NCBI GenBank assembly: GCA_028824125.1
Contig: JAPPES010000085.1
Location: forward strand, 3,071 to 67,070
DNA from: Candidatus Poribacteria bacterium
GTDB lineage: Bacteria > Poribacteria > WGA-4E > WGA-3G
Direction: 5' to 3'
DNA length: 64,000 nt
Each line of letters opens with the position of its first letter. Position 1 is the stretch's first letter. The notes below the pieces were generated by a model. That model worked only from the letters and a program-made list of their open reading frames with translations, was not told where the DNA came from and searched no databases. Made by a program: the position numbers and the translations under genes. Shown here one piece after another: positions 9,801 to 19,091 of the stretch.

Positions 9801-9865
9801 GGCGAGGTTAGGAAACCTCGCCAGCAGAGATGTAAACCTGCTGCTGGCAAGGTTTCCTAACCTTG
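9801..9865. repeat. REP-like inverted repeat pair
   Basis: ggcgaggttaggaaacctcgccagcag ... ctgctggcaaggtttcctaaccttg; related elements recur elsewhere in the window. Confidence 0.65.
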
Positions 9866-10022
9866 ACAATTACCGAATTAATAACTTAAACTTCATTAGC
9901 GTGCCTGCTACCTTTAAAAATGGAATATTCAGATAAAGAATTCAAATTTGTCTCAATTATGACAATCATGCAACCTTTCAACTTTTAAATCGCGTCATTA
10001 ATTACTGTAAGCACATGGTATA

Positions 10023-12758
10023 ATGAGGTCTCTAATGAAGAAAAGCGATGCTGAATTAATTCACCAAATCTTATCCGGCAACGAGGCGGTTTTCAATGCC
10101 TTAGTCCAAAAACACCAAAAAAGCGTTCATGCACTTGCATGGCGAAAAATCGGTGATTTCCATATCGCTGAAGAAATTACACAAGATATTTTCCTACATG
10201 TATACAAAAAACTGCCAACTCTGAAAGACTCGAATCAATTTGCTGGATGGTTATATGTGATCGCTAACAGACAATGCATTGCATGGCTGCGTAAGAAAAA
10301 ACAGCCAGTGCAATCCCTTGAAGCCACAAGCCAAGATACATTAGAAGAAACAGCATACACGTGTTATATTTCAGAACAACGTGAAGAGGCGGAAGCTGAG
10401 CGCCGCCGTGAAATTGTTCAAAATCTGTTGGAAAAGTTACCAGAGAGTGAACGCACGGTCATAATTCTGCACTACCTCGGAGAGATGACTTGCGAAGCGA
10501 TTAGCAAGTTTTTAGGCGTGTCATCGAACACGGTTAAAAGTCGGTTGAGCCGCGCCCGGAAACGTCTAAGAGAGGAAGAACCCCTAATTCGAGAAACCCT
10601 TGGCACTGTTCCATTATCTCCGAATCTAACTGCAAACATCATGCGGGATATTAGCAACGTAGAACAGGCACCCCCCTCAGTGAGTAAGCCGCTGTTACCA
10701 TTAGGAGCTTTAGGTTCATCTCTAATATTGGTTGTTTTACTGATAGGCGCGAGCAATCAATACCTCACTCACTTTCAATTGCCTTATAGTTTTGAGGCAC
10801 AATCTGAAGCCACTATTGAAATTGTTGAAACACCCGTTATCCCTAATATAAAATCCAAACCTGATGTGCAAAATCGGGTTGGAAGCGATACTGCTCCCGG
10901 AAAAAGCAGCAATGACGGTTTAGCAAAAGGAAAATCATCTATGCAAAATAACCTTGCCCAAGATTCTACAAAATGGAAATTGCCGGAAGGTGCAAAAACG
11001 CGTCTCGGAAAAGGACACATATTTGATATGGTTCACTCTCCTGATGGCAAACTACTTGCTGCCGCAGGAACGATCGGGATATGGATTTATGATGCACACA
11101 CCGGTGAAGAACTCAATCTGCTCACAGAACACATGGAAAGTGCTTCAACAGTCGCTTTCAGTCCTGATAACAGCCTTTTGGCAAGTGATGGAAAAGATAA
11201 CACCATACTGTTATGTGATCCGCATACAGGAAAACATAAAATGACTCTCACAGGACATACTGAAGGTATTAGTTCGGTAGTGTTTAGTCCTGATGGGAAA
11301 ACACTGGCAAGTGGAAGCGAAGATGAAACGATCCGTCTTTGGGATGTGGCTTCAGGTGAACAACTTCTTGTCTTTGCTGGGCATGCGGGTGGTGTCTCTG
11401 AGGTCATATATTCTCCAGATGGCGAAATGCTTGCCAGCCACGGCATGGATGAAATGATTCATCTGTGGGATACACACACTGGAGAATTCCTTCGTCCAAC
11501 TACTGGGTATGAGGGTAACGTTTATTCCATAGCATATTCACCTGATGGTGAGATTTTGGCAGCCGCCAACGAGGCTGGAACAATTCGGTTCTGGGAACCT
11601 CACACGGGACACCTCAAAACAACCTTAACTACCACAACAGATTCCGCTGGCATTAATTCAGTGATGTTTAGTCCAGATGGAAAAACACTCGTCAGCAACA
11701 ACTACGAAGATGATATGATTCAGTTTTGGGATGTGGCTTCAGGTGAACATCTTAAAACCATTAAAAGCCGACCGGATACGACCCATCATATAGTGTTCTC
11801 CCCGGATGGTAGGACATTGGTAAATGCTGGCAGTGATGGTACAATTCGGTTCTGGGATGTCGCCACCACTAATCCGATTCGAACCCTTGATGGATATGCA
11901 GAAATGTTTCGTGATATGGCATATTCACCAGATGGAAAAACACTTGCTACTGTAAGCACCGGTCCAAGCGTGCGATTATGGGATCCTCACACCGGCAGGC
12001 TAAAAAAGATCTACTCCCCAGGTTCCATTAGTATCACTTGTATCGCTTATGCTCCAGATGGCGTAACGCTTGCATGTGGACCGGGACCAAATGAATATGA
12101 CACGGTGTATCTATTCAATACTGAAACGGGAGAGCATGGACGCGTTTTCAGTGGATACAAGGACACTATTGAATCAGTGGCGTTTAGCCCCGATGGAAAT
12201 ACTATAGCATGTGCAGGTCGGGACGAGACAATCAGATTGTGGGATGTTAGGACAGGCGAAACCATAAAAATTCTGACAGGAGAGAAGGATATTATTAGGG
12301 AAATTGACTATTCTCCGGATGGGAAGATGCTTGTGAGTACGAGCGATTCAGAAATCCGTTTTTGGGATATAAATACGGGTGAAACTGTAAAAGCTATTCC
12401 CGGTCACACTGTTGCGCTTTCACCGAACTGGGAAAAATTTATAAGCTGGGGATATAATATAGATGCTCAATTATGGAATATGGATAGTGAGGAGCCGCTA
12501 AAGACTATCACGTCAGAAGAAAAAACATACTTTCGGGCGTATTCACCAGACGGACGTACAATTGTTGGCATTGATTCGGAAGGTCAATTATCGTTTTGTG
12601 ATGCCGGGACTTGTGAGATTATTCAGACTTTTGCCATCGGACATAAAAGAAGTAATAGGTCAGAAGGTGTCTATTTTATTAGATATTCACCAGACGGACG
12701 CACCCTTGCCACTGGAGGATGGGACAGCACAGTTCTACTATGGGATGTTCCGCAGTAA
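10023..12758 (+). CDS. ECF sigma-70 factor with TM segment and C-terminal WD40 repeat domain
   Basis: Sigma2 AEEITQDIFLHVYKKLPTLKDSNQFAGWLYVIANRQ; sigma4 LGEMTCEAISKFLGVSSNTVKSRLSRARKRL; TM LGALGSSLILVVLLIGA; many FSPDGKTLASGSEDETIRLWDV repeats. Confidence 0.92.
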   Translation: MRSLMKKSDAELIHQILSGNEAVFNALVQKHQKSVHALAWRKIGDFHIAEEITQDIFLHVYKKLPTLKDSNQFAGWLYVIANRQCIAWLRKKKQPVQSLEATSQDTLEETAYTCYISEQREEAEAERRREIVQNLLEKLPESERTVIILHYLGEMTCEAISKFLGVSSNTVKSRLSRARKRLREEEPLIRETLGTVPLSPNLTANIMRDISNVEQAPPSVSKPLLPLGALGSSLILVVLLIGASNQYLTHFQLPYSFEAQSEATIEIVETPVIPNIKSKPDVQNRVGSDTAPGKSSNDGLAKGKSSMQNNLAQDSTKWKLPEGAKTRLGKGHIFDMVHSPDGKLLAAAGTIGIWIYDAHTGEELNLLTEHMESASTVAFSPDNSLLASDGKDNTILLCDPHTGKHKMTLTGHTEGISSVVFSPDGKTLASGSEDETIRLWDVASGEQLLVFAGHAGGVSEVIYSPDGEMLASHGMDEMIHLWDTHTGEFLRPTTGYEGNVYSIAYSPDGEILAAANEAGTIRFWEPHTGHLKTTLTTTTDSAGINSVMFSPDGKTLVSNNYEDDMIQFWDVASGEHLKTIKSRPDTTHHIVFSPDGRTLVNAGSDGTIRFWDVATTNPIRTLDGYAEMFRDMAYSPDGKTLATVSTGPSVRLWDPHTGRLKKIYSPGSISITCIAYAPDGVTLACGPGPNEYDTVYLFNTETGEHGRVFSGYKDTIESVAFSPDGNTIACAGRDETIRLWDVRTGETIKILTGEKDIIREIDYSPDGKMLVSTSDSEIRFWDINTGETVKAIPGHTVALSPNWEKFISWGYNIDAQLWNMDSEEPLKTITSEEKTYFRAYSPDGRTIVGIDSEGQLSFCDAGTCEIIQTFAIGHKRSNRSEGVYFIRYSPDGRTLATGGWDSTVLLWDVPQ

Positions 12759-12919
12759 ATGCCATTGCATAATATAGTGAAAGCCATAATTATTTTTACG
12801 TTTTATTGTTATACCATTTCTTAAAAATAACTTCCCTTTAAGAAATAGAGTGTTCGTAGTCGCGCAATTCATTGCGCCTCTTACATCCGTCTTAAAATTT
12901 GTTACACAATCTCATAAAT

Positions 12920-13983
12920 GGTATATTAAACATTATATAGATTTAATTTAAATTTTAAATTACAGTTGATTTCTGGCATAATATAGAAAATTATGCTTTG
13001 GAGATTAGCTCATGAACAAATATGATGAAATAAAGGATAATCCGGGTAAGTTCCAAAAACTAACGGGTTTTACGACTGAAGAGTTTTTGGCACTTCTTCC
13101 GATTTTTACGACACATTTTTTAGCATTTGTCTCTACCAAAACACTTGATGGTCAAGAACGAAAAAAAACGGCGGTATACCACTTACAAAAATAGTCGTTT
13201 GCCAAATATGGAAAATAAACTTCTGTTTATTTTGATTTATCTACGACACGCCTGGACCCAAGATGTTCTTGGTATGTTCTTTGATATGTCTCAACCTGAG
13301 ACGCATAAATGGATACACCTGCTTTCACCGATATTAGCACAGGCATTAGATGAACTCGGTGAGGTGCCATCTCGTGAGGCAACCCCTGAGACTTTTGAAA
13401 AGGAGGCAGATGTTGAAAGTGACACACCAGCACCCGCACATTTTTTTCAAGATTGCACAGAGCGTCCGATACAGCGTCCGAAAGACCAACAAGCACAGAA
13501 GGACTATTATAGTGGCAAAAAGAAACAACATACTGTAAAAAATAATCTGCTTATTAATGCTGCGTGCGAAATAGTGGTATTGTCTCCTACGTGCAAAGGC
13601 AACATGCATGATAAGCGTATTGCCGATGAAACAATATCTTTTTTGCCAAGTGGTAGTTATTTATACCAAGATTCCGGTTTTTTAGGTTTCAATCCTGCTG
13701 GTATTACCATTGTCCAACCGAAAAAGAGACCCAAAGGGGGCGAACTGACAGCAGCTGAAAAAGCAAGAAACCGGGAAATAGCGTCTATCCGTATCCGCGT
13801 TGAACATGTGATTAGGAGTGTCAAAAGATACCGCATTGTCCAAGACAAGTTGCGCAATTGGAAACAAGGTTTCAGCGATTTAGTCATGAAAATCTGTTGT
13901 GGATTACATAACTTTCGTCTAAACTTCAGACCTTGGTGTTATGACAAACATTTCGATTAAACTTATATAATGTCTATTATACC
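12920..13983 (+). mobile_element. IS5-type insertion sequence (~1064 bp) with ~21-bp imperfect TIRs
   Basis: Left end ggtatattaaacattatatag (12920-12940); right end ttatataatgtctattatacc (13963-13983); about 18/21 matching after reverse complement; encloses both transposase ORFs. Confidence 0.8.
13012..13960 (+). CDS. IS5-family DDE transposase in two frames (13012-13194 and 13127-13960), probable frameshift at an A8 run
   Basis: ORF1 ...TKTLDGQERKK, then ORF2 RRYTTYKNSRLPNMENKLLFILIYLRHAWTQDVLGMFFDMSQPETHKWI; DDE_Tnp_4-like YSGKKKQHTVKNNLLINA...LYQDSGFLGF. Confidence 0.82.
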
Positions 13984-14145
13984 TTTTAATCGCACCAGTT
14001 TGGAATCGAAACACGACCTCGGCTGCTTCATTCGCAACGGCTATCTGAACTTTTAATCGCACCAGTTTGGAATCGAAACTCATTTATGCTGATCCCCCGT
14101 GGGCTTATTCAAATGCTTTTAATCGCACCAGTTTGGAATCGAAAC
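13983..14145 (+). CRISPR. short CRISPR array, 3 repeats of CTTTTAATCGCACCAGTTTGGAATCGAAAC, 2 spacers
   Basis: Identical 30-nt repeats at 13983-14012, 14050-14079, 14116-14145; spacers of 37 and 36 nt; repeat ends ATCGAAAC. Confidence 0.93.
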
Positions 14146-14203
14146 GATGATGCATGATATTCTTATCGTCAATCAGTGACACTGTACTGCTATCGAAAAT
14201 TTA

Positions 14204-14295
14204 GGGTGTGTAAAGTTTTGTCAGAATCGCGGAAGCACGGTTGCCCCCTCCAACAAGAAAGATGGAAAAGTTAATACCAAAAACTTTACACACCC
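14204..14295. repeat. small inverted-repeat element (MITE-like)
   Basis: gggtgtgtaaagtttt ... aaaactttacacaccc, 16-nt arms, 92 bp overall. Confidence 0.6.
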
Positions 14296-14369
14296 AATAA
14301 AACTACCCTATTGCTATATCCCCCCAAATATGCTAAAATATTAAAAAATCGCTTTAATCATGGAGAAAA

Positions 14370-15389
14370 ATGAAAACAACAGTTAGTATTGTAGACGATG
14401 CGTTTTATATTAACGAAGAAATCACCTATCAAGGCCGTTTCTACGAAGGCCACAAGATAGAAGGTTTGCTGCTCAATAGTCGCATGGTGCAAGGCATTTT
14501 TGATGATCAGAACCCAGAAACTATACACCGATGGAAATATCCGGACACAGGCAAATGGGATCCTGAACGTAACACGCGCGAATTTTTAGCGGCGATGCCA
14601 ACATGGCGAGCGCACGGCGTATTAGCATTCACTATTAATCTGCAAGGCGGCAGTCCAGAAGGTTATTCTAAAGCGCAACCGTGGCACAATTCGGGCATAG
14701 AAGCAGACGGAAACCTCAACCCAGATTACCTCTCCCGACTTAAACGCATTATTGATTTTGCTGACGAACTTGGGATGGTCGTTATTCTCGGATACTTCTA
14801 TTTCGGGCAGGACCACCGACTCACAGATGAAGATGCTGTTAAACGTGCTTTAGACAATGCAACCCAGTGGCTCTTTGATAACGACTACACCAACGTAATT
14901 GTTGAAGTTAACAACGAATGCAACGTTAGGTATTCCCATGAAATTTTACAACCAGAAAGGGTTCATGAACTGATTGAACAGGTGAAAGCGACAACGCGTA
15001 ATGGAAGAAGATATCTTGTCGGAACAAGTTACGGGGGTGGTCGTGTGCCGCTGGAAAATGTCGCTCGCGCCTCAGATTTTCTTCTTGTTCACGGTAACGG
15101 TGTGAGCGATCCGAATCGTATCCTTGAAATGGTACAACAGACACGTCACGTTCCGGGTTACCGTCCGATGCCGATCCTTTTCAACGAAGATGACCACTTC
15201 GATTTTGATAAACCTTTGAATAATTGCATCGCTGCCATTAGTCAATACGCTTCATGGGGTTATTTTGATCCAGGGGAAAATGACTATCACCACGGGTACC
15301 AATCTGTACCAGTGCAATGGCAAATTAACACGCCGCGTAAACGTGCTTTTTTTAATAAAATTCGCGATATTACTGGATATAACGGTTAG
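14370..15389 (+). CDS. putative GH5-like TIM-barrel glycoside hydrolase
   Basis: LKRIIDFADELGMVVILGYFYFGQ...NVIVEVNNECNV...PILFNEDDH. Confidence 0.6.
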   Translation: MKTTVSIVDDAFYINEEITYQGRFYEGHKIEGLLLNSRMVQGIFDDQNPETIHRWKYPDTGKWDPERNTREFLAAMPTWRAHGVLAFTINLQGGSPEGYSKAQPWHNSGIEADGNLNPDYLSRLKRIIDFADELGMVVILGYFYFGQDHRLTDEDAVKRALDNATQWLFDNDYTNVIVEVNNECNVRYSHEILQPERVHELIEQVKATTRNGRRYLVGTSYGGGRVPLENVARASDFLLVHGNGVSDPNRILEMVQQTRHVPGYRPMPILFNEDDHFDFDKPLNNCIAAISQYASWGYFDPGENDYHHGYQSVPVQWQINTPRKRAFFNKIRDITGYNG

Positions 15390-15404
15390 AAAGGAATACA
15401 GAGA

Positions 15405-16187
15405 ATGCCACAAGGAATTCAACCATACCATTTTGCCATTGCAATTGGTGTTATTATTATGTTTGCGACAAGCATTCGGATACTCAAAGAATACGAACGC
15501 GCTGTGATTTTCCGATTGGGACGTTTCACCAACACACGCGGCCCCGGCCTCGTCCTGATGATACCGTTCTGGATCGAGCGAATGCAACGGGTGAGTCTAC
15601 GCGTTATTGTCAATGATGTTACGCCGCAAGATGTGATTACGAAAGACAACGTTTCCGTTAGTGTCAACGCAGTCCTGACCTTCCGAGTAACCGAACCCGA
15701 GAAGGCTGTAATTGAAGTAGAAGACTTCGGTTTTGCAATTGGTCAGATAGCACAAACAACACTCCGCAGCGTACTTGGACGGGCAGAACTTGATGACCTA
15801 TTATCTGAACGAGACAAACTGAATCAGGATTTAGAGGAAATTATCAAAAAGCAGTGTGAACCGTGGGGAGTTGAAGTACAATCAATGGAAATCAAGCACG
15901 TTGATCTGCCAGTCGAAATGCAGCGCGCGATGGCAAAACAAGCGGAGGCAGAACGGGAACGTAGAGCAAAAGTCGTGCATGCAGAAGGGGAATTTGAGTC
16001 TGCAGACATCCTAACCAACGCAGCTGAGATCCTAAGTAAAACACCCACCTCAGTACAACTACGATTCCTTCAAGCATTAGTAGAAGTGAGCGCGGAGAAA
16101 AATTCAACCGTCATATTTCCAATTCCGATTGATCTACTCACACCATTTCTAAATAGTGAAACCAAAAAGGAGGGGGAAAACGAATAG
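15405..16187 (+). CDS. SPFH/Band-7 slipin-type membrane protein
   Basis: [14 protein letters not shown]...[10 protein letters not shown]...VNAVLTFRV...[24 protein letters not shown]. Confidence 0.92.
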   Translation: MPQGIQPYHFAIAIGVIIMFATSIRILKEYERAVIFRLGRFTNTRGPGLVLMIPFWIERMQRVSLRVIVNDVTPQDVITKDNVSVSVNAVLTFRVTEPEKAVIEVEDFGFAIGQIAQTTLRSVLGRAELDDLLSERDKLNQDLEEIIKKQCEPWGVEVQSMEIKHVDLPVEMQRAMAKQAEAERERRAKVVHAEGEFESADILTNAAEILSKTPTSVQLRFLQALVEVSAEKNSTVIFPIPIDLLTPFLNSETKKEGENE

Positions 16188-16203
16188 AAAAGGATATGAT
16201 TTT

Positions 16204-17259
16204 TTACCAATCTTCATCAAAGAAGGGCATACTCGGATAGCTATAAACATTTCCCTCATAGTTACGGAGTTGGATTTCATCGTCATCAAAAGCGACAACA
16301 GGATCAGGCATCAATGCTATTTTGCCACCACCGCCCGGCGCGTCAATCACATAGTGTGGCACGCCGAGTCCAGAGATATGTCCGCGTAGCGCAGCCACAA
16401 TCTCTAACCCAGTTTTAACTGCTGTTCGGAAATGGTCGGTCCCGACAACAAGGTCCGCCTGATAGATATAATAAGGCTTCACACGAATGCGTAACAAACC
16501 TTTCATCAGTTCTACCATCACTGCAGGATCATCATTCACACCTTTGAGCAGCACCGCCTGATTACCAAGTGGAATCCCTGCATCAGCTAACATGCCGCAT
16601 GCTTTTTCCGTTTCTGGTGTAATTTCTCGTGGGTGGTTAAAGTGTGTGTTAATATAAAAAGGGTGATACTTTTTCAAAATTGCGCATAATTCAGGGGTAA
16701 TACGCTGTGGCAATGTCACTGGCACTCGTGAACCGATGCGGATGATCTCCAAATGTTCTATAGCTCGTAATCCACCAACAATCGTCTCAATTTTTTTATC
16801 TGTCAACATCAGGGGGTCACCGCCCGAAATTATGACGTCACGAATCTCTGGGTGAGATCGAATATAGGCAAGCCCTGTCTCAATATTGTTTTCTGAAATT
16901 GAGTGCGGATCACCGACTTTCCGTTTGCGGGTGCAAAAGCGGCAATAGATCGGACACATATAATTGACATAAAAGAGTGCACGGTCGGGGTATCGGTGCG
17001 TGACATTTGGTACTTCACTGTCGTCTTCTTCGTGAAGCGGATCCTCTACACCTGTGCTGATTAACTCACGAGTATCAGGGACTACTTGTTTCCAAATTGG
17101 GTCTCCAGGTTTCTCTATCAGGCTGAGATAATATGGATTGATGCGGATCGGAAATTCTTTATGGATACGCCGCATCTCCTCTACATCAACATCAAATACA
17201 GCTGCAAGTTTTTCAGGTGTGTTAACAGTGTCCCGAACAAGTTGTTTCCATTCTTCCAT
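16204..17259 (-). CDS. KamA-family radical SAM (lysine 2,3-aminomutase-like)
   Basis: YPDRALFYVNYMCPIYCRFCTRKRKVG; ISGGDPLMLTDKKIETI; HFNHPREITPE. Confidence 0.92.
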   Translation of the reverse strand: MEEWKQLVRDTVNTPEKLAAVFDVDVEEMRRIHKEFPIRINPYYLSLIEKPGDPIWKQVVPDTRELISTGVEDPLHEEDDSEVPNVTHRYPDRALFYVNYMCPIYCRFCTRKRKVGDPHSISENNIETGLAYIRSHPEIRDVIISGGDPLMLTDKKIETIVGGLRAIEHLEIIRIGSRVPVTLPQRITPELCAILKKYHPFYINTHFNHPREITPETEKACGMLADAGIPLGNQAVLLKGVNDDPAVMVELMKGLLRIRVKPYYIYQADLVVGTDHFRTAVKTGLEIVAALRGHISGLGVPHYVIDAPGGGGKIALMPDPVVAFDDDEIQLRNYEGNVYSYPSMPFFDEDW

Positions 17260-17571
17260 ATATGCAATCCTCTGATAGATATAAAATAATCAAGGTTACT
17301 GAGAACTTTCTGGCTAAAGTTCAATTATTCGTTTCCTTTATCAGTTTTAAGCGTTACAAATAAGTAACAGAGTAAATCTTATCAATATTTTACTAAAGAC
17401 AACAAGTAAATAATTTCTTTCTTCACAAACAAATTCATGATACATGAATTTGAACCGGAAGTCAAGTGAAATATTTCACTTCTTTTTTTCATGTGAATTT
17501 GAAATAATAACAAAACATGCTATATCGTCAAACATTATCGGGATTTATCGTAAGAGTTTGGCAAGATTACC

Positions 17572-17600
17572 TTGACATAACACACTTTCATGTGTTACTT
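17572..17600 (+). promoter_or_regulatory. candidate promoter/operator of the disA-like gene
   Basis: TTGACA 17572-17577, 17-nt spacer, TTACTT 17595-17600; TAACACA-ctttca-TGTGTTA (17578-17597) fills the spacer. Confidence 0.5.
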
Positions 17601-17619
17601 TAACTGTTACTAATGGGAG

Positions 17620-18735
17620 GTGAAAGTAGTGCTCAGAATTCCGACTGAAAATCACAAAGAACGCGAACTCGTAGCCACTTTGAAACTACTATCTCCCGGT
17701 ACTTCTCTTCGAGAAGGTATTGATTTTATTATCCAGTCCAACACGGGGGGATTGATCGTTGTTGGAGATACCCCTGAAATCTTAAATTTGACGGAGGGTG
17801 GTTTTCGGATAAATTGCTCGTATACGCCTACACGCCTATCGGAATTAGCAAAAATGGATGGTGCTATTATCCTCTCATCGGATATGAAACGTATTGTACG
17901 CGCGAATGTCACACTAATGTTAAACACCTCCATTGTCTCTAATGAAACAGGATTACGTCATCGAGCAGCAGAAAAATTTGCTAAAGAGACAGGGCATATT
18001 GTACTTGCTGTTTCAAGGCGTCGGAATACGCTTACCCTATACACAGGCAACCAACGTTATATTTTTCGTGAACGCCCAGTTTTAATCTCCGGTGCCAACC
18101 AAGCTATGCTTGTTCTCAGGCAATATGTCAAAACTATGCAGCACATTGTCGCAACATTGAACTGGGCAGAACTCAACGGCACAGTCACTTTATCAGATGT
18201 AATTACGGCAATTCAAGTATGTGAACGGGTTAGACGCACAGAACATGAACTTAACAGGTACCGGATTGAATTAGGCACAGAGGCACAATCTCTTCAACTG
18301 ATACCTTCAGAATTATCAACAGAGATCGAAAGAGCTTTACTCATCATCAAGGACTATTATAGAGAGGAAGAGCGAGACGAATACCAAGCGTATGAACTTA
18401 TTCTTGAACTTGATGCGGCTGATTTAGCTGCGGAGAGCAATATAAGTGAAGCACTTGGTTATCCACAGGATTTTAGGGACTATATAGAAACGTTAGCACC
18501 GCGCGGGTATAGAATGCTTAGTCAAATTCCACATATCCCAATGCGTATCGTTCAGCATATCGTTCAAAACTTCAAAACGTTAGATGCAATTATCACATCT
18601 AACATTGACGCGCTGCAAAACGTTGAAGGTGTCGGCAAAACGCGCGCAACAGTGATTAAAGAGGCACTTGTTCAAATGAAAACGGGAACATCACAACCAC
18701 AGGTTTTAACCCTGCCAATTTTTGATTGGGATTGA
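17620..18735 (+). CDS. disA: DNA integrity scanning diadenylate cyclase DisA
   Basis: DAC domain LAKMDGAIILS...ETGLRHRAAEKFAKETGHIVLAVSRRRNTLTLY; C-term HhH DALQNVEGVGKTRATVIKEAL; start could be GTG 17629. Confidence 0.92.
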   Translation: MKVVLRIPTENHKERELVATLKLLSPGTSLREGIDFIIQSNTGGLIVVGDTPEILNLTEGGFRINCSYTPTRLSELAKMDGAIILSSDMKRIVRANVTLMLNTSIVSNETGLRHRAAEKFAKETGHIVLAVSRRRNTLTLYTGNQRYIFRERPVLISGANQAMLVLRQYVKTMQHIVATLNWAELNGTVTLSDVITAIQVCERVRRTEHELNRYRIELGTEAQSLQLIPSELSTEIERALLIIKDYYREEERDEYQAYELILELDAADLAAESNISEALGYPQDFRDYIETLAPRGYRMLSQIPHIPMRIVQHIVQNFKTLDAIITSNIDALQNVEGVGKTRATVIKEALVQMKTGTSQPQVLTLPIFDWD

Positions 18736-18878
18736 AAGGAGTTCTTATACCAAATTAACGCGATAATTCTCGGTAGGCGGGGAATGCCTAAATGGCATTC
18801 ATACCGTTGATTTGGCCGTTTCCTAACCGTACATAGCAAGACAGATCACACTAATTGGTATTATTTCTGAATATATAT

Positions 18879-19034
18879 GTAGTGAGCTTTGAAATTATTG
18901 GGGCACTTTGATAAACCTATTATGGAACATAATGGACAATAGAAGTGGTAGCATAAACTTCCAGTTTGTGCTACAAACCGCAATCTTCCAGATTGCGGTA
19001 CAGGAGTGTCCCATAAATTGTAAGTTTTACTATA
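18879..19034. repeat. MITE-like element copy
   Basis: tagtgagctttgaaattattggggca ... tgtcccataaattgtaagttttactata imperfect TIRs. Confidence 0.6.
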
Positions 19035-19091
19035 AGTTGACCAAATAGATATAATCTTCAAAATACAATTTTACAAGTAAGGAGTCTAAAA

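Noticed and set aside
12760-12919. CRISPR leader or cas remnant upstream of the IS
   Set aside because: Contains only a dispersed repeat fragment (gttcgtagtcgcgcaattcattgc) and AT-rich sequence; no repeat copy or cas-like ORF.
16156-16389. Short ORF 16156-16389 as a gene
   Set aside because: Mostly antisense to the KamA-like gene; no family resemblance.
17461-17500. aagtgaaatatttcactt palindrome plus T-run as a terminator
   Set aside because: Looks like a terminator but no + strand gene ends there; could be regulatory, evidence too weak to annotate.
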